64,000 bases of DNA. Origin: Actinoplanes couchii. Its GTDB lineage: Bacteria; Actinomycetota; Actinomycetes; Mycobacteriales; Micromonosporaceae. Where the stretch lies: the NCBI RefSeq assembly GCF_016862075.1, contig NZ_BOMG01000110.1:46741-110740 (forward strand), read 5' to 3'. The translations under genes and the position numbers were made by a program. The number at the start of each line of letters is the position of its first letter. Positions within the stretch are counted from its first letter, which is position 1. This document shows, in pieces, positions 16,335 through 25,270 of this stretch. Under the pieces are notes generated by a model. The model ran no database searches, had not been told where the DNA came from, and was given only the letters and a program-made list of their open reading frames with translations.

Positions 16335-19300
16335 GTGGGCTCAGAAAAGTCAATCAGGCGGTTCACCGCCGCAGCAGGCATCGGCGTGCTCATGACGGTG
16401 GCGGGGGTCGGTACCGCCACCGGAGCGTCCGCCGCACCGGGTGACCAGCGGTTCGAGCCGGTCCCGGCCGGTTCAAAGATCAACAATCTGCCGGCCGGCA
16501 TGCGCGACCGGCAGGTCACGGTGATGGTCGAGCTGAGCGAGGAGCCGGTCGCGGTCGTCGACGCGGCCGCCACGGAACCGCTGACCACGACCCAGAAGAA
16601 GCAGCGCCGGGAGCGGATCCGCACCGAGCAGACGCCTGTCGAGAAGAAGGCCCGTCAGCTCGGCGGCACGGTTCTCGGCGCGTACCAGGACGCGTACAAC
16701 GGCATCAAGGTCCGGGTCGCCGCGGACAAGCTGGAGACGCTCGCCGCCGAGACCGGCGTGGTCAAGGTGCACGCGCTCCAGTTGGTCAAGCCGGACAACA
16801 CCCGCGGTGCGGCATTGATCGGCGCCCCGGCGGTGTGGAGCGCGCCGGACAACGTGCGTGGTGAGGGCATCAAGGTCGCGGTCATCGACAGCGGCATCGA
16901 CTACACCCACGCCGACTTCGGCGGACCGGGCACCCCGGCGGCGTACGAGGCCGCCCACGCCACCGAGACCGCCGCGCCCGACCCGAAGCTGTTCGGCGCC
17001 AAGGCCCCGAAGATCAAGGGTGGTATCGACCTGGTCGGCGACACCTACGACGCCGACCCGGCCAGCGCGTCCTACCAGCCGGTGCCGAAGCCGGACGCCA
17101 ACCCGCTGGACTGCGGCGGGCACGGCACCCACGTGGCCGGCACGATCGGCGGCTACGGCGTGCTGGCCGACGGCACCACGTACCAGGGCGCCTACGACAA
17201 CTCCACGATCAACGCCAAGTCGTGGATCATCGGCCCGGGTGTGGCCCCGAAGGCGGACCTGTACGCGGTCCGGGTCTTCGGCTGCAACGGCTCCACCGAC
17301 ATGACGGTGGACGCCATCAACTGGGCCGTCGCCAACGACATGGACGTCATCAACATGTCGCTCGGCTCGCCGTTCGGCACCGCTGACGCGCCCGAGTCGG
17401 TGGCCGCGGACAACGCCTCGAAGAACGGCGTGATCGTGGTCGCGTCGGCCGGCAACTCCGGCCCGGCGCCGTACATCACCGGCAGCCCGGCGGCCTCGAC
17501 CAGCACGATCAGCGTCGCCGCCAGCGACCCGACCCCGGCCTTCCCGGGTGCGCGGCTGTCGCTGGGCCTGGACGCGGTCAACGCCAACGGCGCCACCTTC
17601 ACCGACGGCCTCACCGCTCCGATCAAGGTGATCGGCAACGGCGCCGGCGGCATCGGGCTGGGTTGCAGCACCGAGGAGTTCGCGGCGGCCGGTGCGGCCG
17701 GTTCGATCGCGGTGGTCGCCCGGGGCACCTGCGCCCGGGTCGCCAAGGCGGTCTACGGCCAGGCCGCCGGTGCGGTCGCGGTGATCCAGGTGAACAACGT
17801 GGACTCCCTGCCGCCGTACGAGGGCCCGATCACCAGCAACCCGGACACCGGTGAGTCGGCGAACGTCACCATCCCGTTCCTGGGTGTGCCGTCGTCGGCC
17901 GGCGCGACCCTGCAGGCCGCGGACGGTACCGGCCTCTCGCTGACCAACCTGAACCTGGAGAACCCGGGTTACAAGGCGACGGCCAGCTTCTCCTCGGGTG
18001 GCGCGCGGGTCGGTGACAGCTGGCTGAAGCCGGACGTCACCGCCCCTGGCGTGAGCATCTTCTCGGCCGGCGTCGGCGCGGGCACCGGCACGGTCGCCAT
18101 GTCCGGCACCTCGATGGCCGCCCCGATGACCGCCGGTCAGGCGGCCCTGGTCAAGCAGGCGCACCCGGACTGGCGCAAGGTCGAGTACTGGAAGGCGGCC
18201 ATGGTCAACACGGCCGACCCGTCCGGTGTCGCCGACTACTCCACCCGGATCAACGGGTCCGGCCTGATCCAGGCGCCGGGCGCGGTGAACACCCAGGTCG
18301 TGGCGCTCGGTGACAAGGGCACCGCCACCCTGAACTACGGCTTCGCCGAGCTGGACAAGACGTACAGCAAGCGCAAGGTCGTCAAGGTCAAGAACCTGAG
18401 CCGGACCAAGCAGACCTTCACCGTCGCGGCCACCCTGCCCGCGGGCAGCCCGCACAAGGTGAAGCTGTCGAAGAAGACGGTGACCCTGGCCGGTAAGGGC
18501 GAGACCGAGGTCGGTGTCACCCTCGAGGTGGCCGCCGGGACCGCGGGTGACTCCAGCGCGTTCCGGGACGTCGCCGGGCTGATCACCCTCACCCCGACCG
18601 GTAAGAGCAACGACGGTGTCGCGCTGCGGGTGCCGTACTACCTGGTGCCGCAGGCCGTGTCGAAGGTGAGCACGGCGCTGGACGTCAACGCCCTCAAGAA
18701 GAAGGGCTCGGCCACGGCCACCGTGACCAACCGCAAGGGCGCCGTCGCCGGGACCGCCGACGTGTTCGCGTGGGGCCTGTCCGACGGCAAGGACGCTCCG
18801 GGCGCCGCGGACCTGAAGGCCGTCGGGGTGCAGAGCCTGCCCGCCGACAACGCCGTCGCGTTCGCGATCAGCACCCACAACCGCCTGTCGAACGCCGCCC
18901 GCAACGAGTTCGACGTCTACGTCGACGTCAACGGCGACAAGGTCGACGACTACCTGGTCGTGGGCGCCGACTACGGCCTGCTCACCACCGGCGACCTGAC
19001 CGGCGAGCTGGTCACGGCCGTCTTCGACCTGCGGACCGGCGGCGGCACGCTGGAGCTCTTCGCCGACGCCCCGTTCGACAGCAGCACCATCGTGCTGCCG
19101 GTGCTGGTCTCCCAGCTCTGCGAGGCCGGCTCGCCGTGCCTGTCGGCGGAGAACCCGCGCCTGACCTACCACGTGGAGAGTGTCGGCCTGATCGACGGCA
19201 ACAACGACGAGATCGCCGGGACCGCGACGTTCAACGCGTTCACCCCGGCCGTCACCACCGGCCCGGTCGGTGCGGTCGCGCCGAACAGGACCGCCACCTC

Positions 19301-19412
19301 GAAGGTCGTGTTCGACAAGGCCGAGTTCGCGAAGAGCCCGGCCAAGGGCCTGATGGTGGTCAGCCAGGACAACAGCAGTGCCACCGAGGCTCAGCTGATC
19401 AAAATCAACTGA
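16335..19412 (+). CDS. Large secreted S8 subtilase with PA domain
   Basis: 1025 residues. Signal peptide to about residue 37, I9 inhibitor-type propeptide (about 50-150), then the S8 catalytic domain with Asp185 (VAVIDSGIDYTH), His263 (GHGTHVAG), the oxyanion Asn in SAGNSGP and Ser593 (SGTSMAAP). A protease-associated (PA) insert lies between Asn and Ser, and a Fn3-like domain follows from about 670. All catalytic residues are intact, so an active extracellular serine protease is expected. GTG at 16335 has AGGAGG 8 bases upstream, deciding against the earlier in-frame ATG. Its stop is one base from that of the convergent response regulator. Confidence 0.92.
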   Translation: MGSEKSIRRFTAAAGIGVLMTVAGVGTATGASAAPGDQRFEPVPAGSKINNLPAGMRDRQVTVMVELSEEPVAVVDAAATEPLTTTQKKQRRERIRTEQTPVEKKARQLGGTVLGAYQDAYNGIKVRVAADKLETLAAETGVVKVHALQLVKPDNTRGAALIGAPAVWSAPDNVRGEGIKVAVIDSGIDYTHADFGGPGTPAAYEAAHATETAAPDPKLFGAKAPKIKGGIDLVGDTYDADPASASYQPVPKPDANPLDCGGHGTHVAGTIGGYGVLADGTTYQGAYDNSTINAKSWIIGPGVAPKADLYAVRVFGCNGSTDMTVDAINWAVANDMDVINMSLGSPFGTADAPESVAADNASKNGVIVVASAGNSGPAPYITGSPAASTSTISVAASDPTPAFPGARLSLGLDAVNANGATFTDGLTAPIKVIGNGAGGIGLGCSTEEFAAAGAAGSIAVVARGTCARVAKAVYGQAAGAVAVIQVNNVDSLPPYEGPITSNPDTGESANVTIPFLGVPSSAGATLQAADGTGLSLTNLNLENPGYKATASFSSGGARVGDSWLKPDVTAPGVSIFSAGVGAGTGTVAMSGTSMAAPMTAGQAALVKQAHPDWRKVEYWKAAMVNTADPSGVADYSTRINGSGLIQAPGAVNTQVVALGDKGTATLNYGFAELDKTYSKRKVVKVKNLSRTKQTFTVAATLPAGSPHKVKLSKKTVTLAGKGETEVGVTLEVAAGTAGDSSAFRDVAGLITLTPTGKSNDGVALRVPYYLVPQAVSKVSTALDVNALKKKGSATATVTNRKGAVAGTADVFAWGLSDGKDAPGAADLKAVGVQSLPADNAVAFAISTHNRLSNAARNEFDVYVDVNGDKVDDYLVVGADYGLLTTGDLTGELVTAVFDLRTGGGTLELFADAPFDSSTIVLPVLVSQLCEAGSPCLSAENPRLTYHVESVGLIDGNNDEIAGTATFNAFTPAVTTGPVGAVAPNRTATSKVVFDKAEFAKSPAKGLMVVSQDNSSATEAQLIKIN

Positions 19413-19413
19413 C

Positions 19414-19893
19414 TCAGGCGGTACGACGGAACGGCGGTTGTTCCGGTTTCGCCTCCGAAGCCAGGGCTTGCCGGGCGGCCAGCAGTGCCGCCCGGGCCGC
19501 CGTCGCCGACCGGGCCGCCTTCCCGGACCTGGTGCCGAGCAGCCCTTCCAGACGGCTGCCGAGCTGGTCCCGGGTGAACGGTTTCGGCAGGAAGTCGTCG
19601 GCGCCGGCGTGCAACGCGGTCATGATCTGATGACGGTGCACGTCGGCGCTGATCACGATCACCGGAAGGTTCTCCAGCACCGGTGAGTTCCGGATCATCC
19701 GGCACAGTTCGATTCCCGAGACCCCGGGCATGCGCACGTCGGCCAGCACCGCGTCGACGCCCCCGGCGGTCAGCAACTCCATCGCGGCGCCGCCGTCCCC
19801 CGCCGTGACCACGTCGTAGCCGAGCCGGTGCAGGACGAGTGTCAGCAGCTCACGATGGTCGATCTCGTCATCGGCGATCAACACGGTGGGCAC
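19414..19893 (-). CDS. Stand-alone response-regulator receiver protein
   Basis: 159 residues. CheY-like receiver with acidic pocket Asp8-Asp9, phospho-acceptor Asp52 (VLADVRMPG), the conserved Ser/Thr region (VIVISAD) and Lys in FLPKPF. After residue about 125 a Lys/Ala-rich tail replaces any output domain, so it probably acts through protein interaction. No histidine kinase is adjacent. ATG at 19893. Confidence 0.82.
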   Translation of the reverse strand: MPTVLIADDEIDHRELLTLVLHRLGYDVVTAGDGGAAMELLTAGGVDAVLADVRMPGVSGIELCRMIRNSPVLENLPVIVISADVHRHQIMTALHAGADDFLPKPFTRDQLGSRLEGLLGTRSGKAARSATAARAALLAARQALASEAKPEQPPFRRTA

Positions 19894-19969
19894 GGGCTAC
19901 CTCCCAGAACTCGGCATACTCCTGTTCGGCAACCCGAAAGAACGCCTGAGAGCGAAATAGGGTGGGGGT

Positions 19970-20983
19970 ATGCGCGCTGCCGTCTTCCACGAGCCCGGTC
20001 CCGCCTCCGTCCTCCAGATCGTCGACCGTGACCTGCCGCCGGCCGGTGCGGGGGAGGTGCGGGTCCGGATCGTGTACTCGGCGGTGAACCCGACCGACAC
20101 CGGCACCCGGGCGGGCCGGGGCGTGCCGGACGGGGTGGCGCCACCACGGGTGCCGAACCAGGACGGCGCAGGTGTGGTGGACGCGCTCGGCGAGGGTGTG
20201 CGGGACCTGGAGTGCGGTGACCGGGTGTGGGTGTGGGATGCCGGGTTCGGCCGGGTGAATGGGACCGCCCAGGAGTATGTGGTGCTGCCCCGGCACCAGG
20301 TGGTGCGGATGAACGACGACATCCCGATCGAGGTCGGGGCCGGTCTGGGCATCCCCGCGCTGACCGCGCACCGGTGCCTGACGCTGGCCGCGGACGGGCC
20401 GGACCGTCTGCAGCCGGGCGCGCTGGCCGGCCGGACCGTGCTGGTGGCCGGTGGGGCGGGCGCGGTCGGCAACGCGGCGATCCAGCTCGGCAAGTGGGCC
20501 GGCGCAACGGTGCTCACCACGGTCAGTTCCAAGGAGAAGGCGGAGCTGGCGCTCGCGGCCGGCGCCGACGCGGTGATCGACTACCGCGAGGAGGACGTCG
20601 CCGCCCGGGTCCGTGAGATCAGCCCGGCCGGACCGGACGTGATCGTCGAGGTCAACACCGACAATCTCGACCTGGACCTGGACATGATCGCCCCGGGCGG
20701 CAACATCGCGATCTACGTGGGCGGGAAGGTCCGGGTGCCCAGTTTTCGGGCGATGATGAAGAACGCCAGCCTGGACTTCGTGCTCACCTACTCAACCAAG
20801 CCGCGGGAGAAGGCGAACGCGGTCGAGGCGGTCGCCGAAGCGGTCAACGCGGGTGCCTTCCGGGTCGGCGAGGAGGCCGGGCTGCCGCTCATCCGGTTCC
20901 CGCTCGACCGCATCGGCGAGGCGCACGAGGCGGTCGAGAACCACGCGGTCGGCAAGGTCGTCATTGAGGTCACCGCCCTCTGA
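19970..20983 (+). CDS. Zinc-independent quinone oxidoreductase-like MDR protein
   Basis: 337 residues of the medium-chain dehydrogenase/reductase superfamily. GroES-like N-terminal domain, then a Rossmann domain with VLVAGGAGAVGNAAIQLGKW (NADPH binding, residues about 152-171). The zinc-ligand cysteines of alcohol dehydrogenases are absent, pointing to an NADPH:quinone reductase or enoyl reductase. Substrate unknown. Its last codons lie in the first copy of a 16-bp direct repeat whose second copy ends the convergent pseG gene. Confidence 0.82.
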   Translation: MRAAVFHEPGPASVLQIVDRDLPPAGAGEVRVRIVYSAVNPTDTGTRAGRGVPDGVAPPRVPNQDGAGVVDALGEGVRDLECGDRVWVWDAGFGRVNGTAQEYVVLPRHQVVRMNDDIPIEVGAGLGIPALTAHRCLTLAADGPDRLQPGALAGRTVLVAGGAGAVGNAAIQLGKWAGATVLTTVSSKEKAELALAAGADAVIDYREEDVAARVREISPAGPDVIVEVNTDNLDLDLDMIAPGGNIAIYVGGKVRVPSFRAMMKNASLDFVLTYSTKPREKANAVEAVAEAVNAGAFRVGEEAGLPLIRFPLDRIGEAHEAVENHAVGKVVIEVTAL

Positions 20984-21004
20984 ACCGCGGTCACCGCCCT
21001 CTGA
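20968..21004. repeat. 16-bp direct repeat at the MDR/pseG junction
   Basis: GGTCACCGCCCTCTGA occurs at 20968-20983 and again at 20989-21004 (period 21). The first copy encodes Val-Thr-Ala-Leu-stop of the MDR gene; the second, read on the other strand, encodes the last residues and stop of pseG. Confidence 0.9.
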
Positions 21005-21989
21005 GCAGGGTGTCCGCGACCCGTTCGACACCCCGGCCGTCGACCGCGGCCCAGCCCTGCACGGCCAGCGCGGTGCGGTCGGCCGGGTTCAGCAGCAGCC
21101 GGCGCAGCGTGGTGACGGCGTGCTCGTCGAAGTCACCGAGCCGGCCCAGCCCCGCCGCGTACCCACGGGCGATGGTCCGGTCGTACCCGAGGATCTGGTT
21201 GTCGACCACCCAGACCAGGGCCGCCGCCCGGCCGAGGCAGAGCAGCTCCCAAGTCGACGTGCCGCTGGCGCTGACCACCAGGTCGGCCTCGGCGAGCAGC
21301 TCCGGCAGCCGGTCGGTCGGGTCGATGATCTCGAAATTCTGGTCCTCGCCGGCCGGGATCGACTCCAGGTCGGCGCGCAGGCCCGGGTCGGCGGCGATCA
21401 CCGTCGCGTCGAAAGGCGCCGCGGTGTCCGCGAGCAGTCGCGCGACCTGCGGCGCGGCACGATAGGCGTCGGTTCCACCGAAAAACGCGACCACCTTTGC
21501 GGTACGCCCGGAGAGGTGCACCGGAGCAGCGGGCGGCCGCAGGCGGCGTACCGAGGTACGCAGCAGGGCGTAATCGATTCCGGTCAGCAGGGTGCCGTCC
21601 GCGTCGAGTGCGGTGTCCAGGTTCTGATCGACGTAGATGTCGGCGTCCTGCCCGCGGGTGTCACCGTCCACGATGGCCAGCACGGTCCGCCCGGTGGCCC
21701 GGACCGCCTTGGAATGCGCCGGCGGCAGCGTGTACGAGTCCACCACCAGCGCGTCCAGCCCGAGCCGTTCGACCGCGGCGACCAGTCCCACCTCGTCGTA
21801 GGGCGCCGGATGCCAGGGCAGCCCGCGCTGCCGCAGTTGCGCCTCGGCCCAGGCCAACCCGCCGAGGTCACTGAGGAAGTGCACGTCCACACCCCGCGCG
21901 ACGAGCTCCTCGGCCAGGGCCACGCACCGTACGAGATGCCCGACCCCGGTCTTCGGTCCCGCGTCGCACCGGATACCGATGACGGTCAC
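20991..21989 (-). CDS. pseG: PseG: UDP-2,4-diacetamido-trideoxy-altropyranose hydrolase
   Basis: 332 residues, GT-B fold hydrolase. The N-terminal GVGHLVRCVALAEEL motif contains the conserved active-site His (HLVRC), and the C-terminal half has the nucleotide-binding SASGTSTWELLCLG segment. PseG removes UDP from the 2,4-diacetamido-2,4,6-trideoxy-L-altrose intermediate of pseudaminic acid synthesis. Last gene of the pseB-C-A-B-F-G operon, 85 bases after pseF. LegG or NeuC-like activity is less likely given the PseB/PseC partners. Confidence 0.88.
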   Translation of the reverse strand: MTVIGIRCDAGPKTGVGHLVRCVALAEELVARGVDVHFLSDLGGLAWAEAQLRQRGLPWHPAPYDEVGLVAAVERLGLDALVVDSYTLPPAHSKAVRATGRTVLAIVDGDTRGQDADIYVDQNLDTALDADGTLLTGIDYALLRTSVRRLRPPAAPVHLSGRTAKVVAFFGGTDAYRAAPQVARLLADTAAPFDATVIAADPGLRADLESIPAGEDQNFEIIDPTDRLPELLAEADLVVSASGTSTWELLCLGRAAALVWVVDNQILGYDRTIARGYAAGLGRLGDFDEHAVTTLRRLLLNPADRTALAVQGWAAVDGRGVERVADTLLRGR

Positions 21990-22074
21990 GCTGTGCCTGC
22001 CTTGGCATGCTCTTCTGGCCCTCGCCTGCGGCGTCGTCGGTCCGCTGCGGGTAGGTGCCGCTCGGTGCAGGCGA

Positions 22075-22803
22075 TCATGCCTGCTCGAGTTCCTTCTGCG
22101 CGATATGAGCGTTCAAGCCGGCGAGCTCAGGGCGGTCGGCGAGCCAGTCGGCGAGTTCCCGGACGGCCACCGGCGCGTCGCCGAAGTGCTCGACGATCGC
22201 CTCGATCAGACGCCAGTCGTCCTCGGTGTCCAGGGTCAGCCGCAGGTACGACAGATCCGGCAGCACCGTCATCCCGATCACGTCGAAATCGGCCGGGTGC
22301 GAGTAGATGTACGAGGTCACGTGCGTGCGGTGATGGTCGTACGCCATCGTGTCGATCTCTTTGAGCACCGCACCGCGGACCACCTCGACGTCCAGGCCGC
22401 GCGGCAGCGTCCGGGTGATCGACGTGGTCAGGTAGTCGGCGCCGGCCGCCGCGAACACCCGGTAGGCCCGGGCCACCAGCCGCGGGTCGAGCAGCGGACA
22501 GTCCGCGGTGAACCGCATCACGTGCTCGGCCGACCGGGTCTCCAGCACCCCGAGGAACCGGGTGAGCACGTCGTCGACCGGCCCGCGGTAACACGCGACG
22601 CCGATCCGCTCGCACTCGGCGACGACCGCGTCGTCGGCCGGCTCGATCGTGGTGGCGACCACCAGATCGTCGAGGACCCCGCTCTCCCGGGCGGCATGCA
22701 CCACCCGGTCGAGGACGGTACGGCCGCCGAGTTCGCGCAGCACCTTGCCGGGCAGCCGGGTGGAGCCCATCCGGGCCTGAATGATCCCGAGGGTGGTCAT
22801 CAT
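22075..22803 (-). CDS. pseF: PseF/SpsF-type CMP-nonulosonate cytidylyltransferase
   Basis: 242 residues. N-terminal IIQARMGSTRLPGKVL is the nucleotide-binding signature of the SpsF/PseF cytidylyltransferases; the FTADCPLLDP metal-binding segment follows near residue 95. It would activate pseudaminic acid with CTP to CMP-Pse, the donor for glycosyltransferases. ATG at 22803 overlaps the upstream gene's stop (ATGA); a second ATG directly follows and either may be used. Confidence 0.85.
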   Translation of the reverse strand: MMTTLGIIQARMGSTRLPGKVLRELGGRTVLDRVVHAARESGVLDDLVVATTIEPADDAVVAECERIGVACYRGPVDDVLTRFLGVLETRSAEHVMRFTADCPLLDPRLVARAYRVFAAAGADYLTTSITRTLPRGLDVEVVRGAVLKEIDTMAYDHHRTHVTSYIYSHPADFDVIGMTVLPDLSYLRLTLDTEDDWRLIEAIVEHFGDAPVAVRELADWLADRPELAGLNAHIAQKELEQA

Positions 22804-24461
22804 CGTCCTTTTCGGATGCGATTGCGGGCCGCCCGGGCCAGGACGAGCCCGGCCTTGGCGGCGCGATAGCCGAGGTTGCCGCTGAACGCGGCGATCTGTG
22901 TCTTGGCGCGGCCCAGTTCGGCCTCGCGTTTCTCCAGTTCGACTTCGAAGAACCGGGAACGTTCCTCGGCGTCGGCCAGCTGTCGTCGCAGGGCCGCAAC
23001 CTGCAGGAGCTGTTCCCGCTGCCCAGGCAGCGCTTCCTGGCCCTGGTGCCCGGCCACCGCGTCCTGGCCTCGCGGCCCGGACGCCGTTTCCTGGCCCGGC
23101 TGTCCGGCAGCTACTTCTTTGCTCCGCTGTCCGGGTGCCACTTCCTTGCCGGACATTTCCGGAATGTCGGTCGGGTTGGCGAGCCCGGCCGCCCCGGCCA
23201 GGACCGCGATCAGCCGGACCACATCGGTGATACCCGGCCACGGGTGGTGGTATCCGCCGTCGATCAGCAGATGGGCGAATCGGGCCAGCGCGTCCGACCG
23301 CTCCGGTTCGCCCGGGTCCAGCACGGTGAATCGCGCACCGTCGACCAGCACGTTCCCGGCGGTCGTCAGCGGCAGTTCGGTCATCCACCCGGTGAGCAGC
23401 CGCCGCAACTCCGGCAGATCGTGCCCGAGCGCCGCACTGAGCAGCCGCTCCTCCAGCAGATGACCATCCGGCAGCGGTTCGGCGGTCCCGTTCCCGGTCC
23501 GACGCAGCCAGCCATCCGGCGTGCCGAGAATCTCGGTGACCGCAGCCGCCCCTGACCCGCCGGCCGCCGATCCGCCGGTCTCTGAGCCACCGACCCCCGA
23601 TCCGCCCACGAAGAGTGCCGGGGGCAGCTGGATTCCCTGGGTCGGGCGGGTGGCGCGCTGGGCGATGACCAGCCAGGCGGGGGCCAGCTCGGCGCCGATC
23701 CCGCGACGCACGGAGGAGGCGGCAAGCCGCCGGGGATCACTGAGGACAGAGCCTTGCGAGTACGCGGTCGCGGTCACGTTCGCGGCCAGGGCGGCGAGCG
23801 CGTCCAGTGGCCCGTACCGCAGCGTCTCGGGGTTGATCAGCAGTGTCGGGTTGGCGGGAAGCGGCCAGAGAGCGGCCATCCCGGACACCGGAAGGCCTTC
23901 GGCGCCGAGAACCTCAGCCACCCGATCGGCCCGGCCCGGTGCGGTGCCGAACTCGGCGGCCGCGTTCCAGGCGTCGGCGGACCGGCTCGCGGACGGGGTG
24001 CCCGGATCGACCAGCCGGTGGATGCCCAGTTCGTTCTCGACCGTGAGCAGCAGCGTCCCGCCGGGGCGCAACGACCGCTGCAGCAGCCGGACCGATTCGG
24101 CCCAGTCCAGCGGGGTGTCCTCCGGCGAACAGAGCCGCCCGACCCCGTCGAACGCGATCACCACGTCATACCGGTCGGCATCAGTCAGCTTCGACAGGGT
24201 GCCGCAGAGGACGGTCAGGCCGGATTCGGTCGGATCCGCCGCGTCCGAGGACAGCGTTTCGGCATCCGGCCGGGAGCGGAGCAGGCAGGTCACCTCGCGC
24301 CGGTCGGCCAGTGCCCGGACCAGCCCGGTGTCGTGCGGCCCGGCGACCAGCACCCGGATGCCGGCGGGCAGCCGGTCGGCCAGGTGCCGGTAGAGGGGCC
24401 CGGCGGCCGGCGGGTGCTCCTCGGCGTACTCCGGCATCTCGCCGCCGATCATGGTGATCAT
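22800..24461 (-). CDS. Methyltransferase-like protein with coiled C-terminus (orfB)
   Basis: 553 residues. Residues about 20-150 resemble a class I methyltransferase Rossmann domain (IRVLVAGPHDTGLVRAL, YDVVIAFDGVGRL, LRPGGTLLLTVEN). The middle is interrupted by Gly/Ser repeats (GGSGVGGSETGGSAAGG) and a later low-complexity segment of GQ-rich repeats before a coiled coil and a basic tail (YRAAKAGLVLARAARNRIR). The partner orfA lies directly upstream with an ATGA overlap; the same pair recurs at 38.8-41.3 kb. Possible role: sugar O-methylation or scaffolding of polymer assembly, but no activity can be assigned. An alternative in-frame ATG is at 24470. Confidence 0.6.
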   Translation of the reverse strand: MITMIGGEMPEYAEEHPPAAGPLYRHLADRLPAGIRVLVAGPHDTGLVRALADRREVTCLLRSRPDAETLSSDAADPTESGLTVLCGTLSKLTDADRYDVVIAFDGVGRLCSPEDTPLDWAESVRLLQRSLRPGGTLLLTVENELGIHRLVDPGTPSASRSADAWNAAAEFGTAPGRADRVAEVLGAEGLPVSGMAALWPLPANPTLLINPETLRYGPLDALAALAANVTATAYSQGSVLSDPRRLAASSVRRGIGAELAPAWLVIAQRATRPTQGIQLPPALFVGGSGVGGSETGGSAAGGSGAAAVTEILGTPDGWLRRTGNGTAEPLPDGHLLEERLLSAALGHDLPELRRLLTGWMTELPLTTAGNVLVDGARFTVLDPGEPERSDALARFAHLLIDGGYHHPWPGITDVVRLIAVLAGAAGLANPTDIPEMSGKEVAPGQRSKEVAAGQPGQETASGPRGQDAVAGHQGQEALPGQREQLLQVAALRRQLADAEERSRFFEVELEKREAELGRAKTQIAAFSGNLGYRAAKAGLVLARAARNRIRKGR

Positions 24462-25267
24462 GCCGGCCATCCCAGGATCGCGCGCAGTTCCGCCGGGGAC
24501 GCCAGATGCCCGTCGCCCAGCTCGGCCAGCACGGTGGCCCGGGCCCGCTCCGGTTCGGGCGCGGACCCGTGCAGCTCCGGCCATTCGCGCCGGATCCGGT
24601 CGGGTGTCGAGGTGTCCTCGCGGTCCAGGTACATCGGGTCGCCGTAGACCGCGGGCTCGCACCCGGCCGCGGTGCCGTAGAGGATCGCGGTGCTCAGCCG
24701 GTTCGACGCCACCCGCCGGTGCTTACGCAGCTCAGCGAGCTGGTTGTGCAGGAACCGGGCGTCGGTGCGCATCCGCATGTAACCCCGGTACCCGTGACAG
24801 ATGACCCGGCCGCTCTTCTCGTAGAGCGCCCGGATCCGGCTGTCCTCGAACTCGTTCCAGTAGAGACAGAAGGTGATCGGCCCGTCCTCGGTGGCGGTGA
24901 TCTCGTCGATCAGCCGGTGATGGTCCCCGCTGACCTTCTGTCCTTCCCAGCCGTGGAACGGGTACCAGATCGTCCCCTCCCGCGGCGTCTCCGGCTCGGG
25001 TTCGGCCAGGGAACGCAGCAGGTAGAGGAACGGGGCGCCGGTCACCGTGGCCAGCGGCCGGTTCATCGACCAGGCCCGGCGGCGGGTCCGTTCCGACCAC
25101 ACGAAGATCGGCAGGCCGGGCGCGTACGGGGTGCCCGCGCCCAGCCCGTCCACCACGTTCCAGCCGTGCTGCAGGTAGCCCTCGACCCGGGGCGGGTCGG
25201 CCGGGTCCAGCCCGCAGTATTCGGCGAGGACGTGCGCGTGGCCGTAGAAGTGGTTGCCGTGGTGCAC
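24458..25267 (-). CDS. Conserved protein of nonulosonate cluster, possible GT-B-like transferase (orfA)
   Basis: 269 residues, family not recognised. Starts MHHGNHFYGHAH, contains GYLQHGWN, FYPFHGWEGQ-like HGWEG, CLYWNE, VICHGYRG and, near the C-terminus, RVASNRLSTAILYG...VYGDPM. The His-Gly and late SN-x-LSTA...YGDP patterns recall nucleotide-sugar-binding GT-B transferases such as polysialyl- or glycerophosphotransferases, but that is only analogy. About 50 percent identical by eye to orfA' at 38808-39635. GTG start 3 bases after pseC. Placement among pse genes suggests it transfers Pse or a related sugar. Confidence 0.6.
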   Translation of the reverse strand: MHHGNHFYGHAHVLAEYCGLDPADPPRVEGYLQHGWNVVDGLGAGTPYAPGLPIFVWSERTRRRAWSMNRPLATVTGAPFLYLLRSLAEPEPETPREGTIWYPFHGWEGQKVSGDHHRLIDEITATEDGPITFCLYWNEFEDSRIRALYEKSGRVICHGYRGYMRMRTDARFLHNQLAELRKHRRVASNRLSTAILYGTAAGCEPAVYGDPMYLDREDTSTPDRIRREWPELHGSAPEPERARATVLAELGDGHLASPAELRAILGWPA

Positions 25268-25270
25268 CCG

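Noticed and set aside
16473..19172. Long minus-strand open frame opposite the subtilase
   Set aside because: Shadow frame; composition is Val/Gly/Arg/Asp-rich without motif, and the opposite strand has all catalytic motifs.
20968..21004. Transposon target-site duplication
   Set aside because: The copies are only 5 bases apart with no insertion between them; a small tandem duplication explains them.
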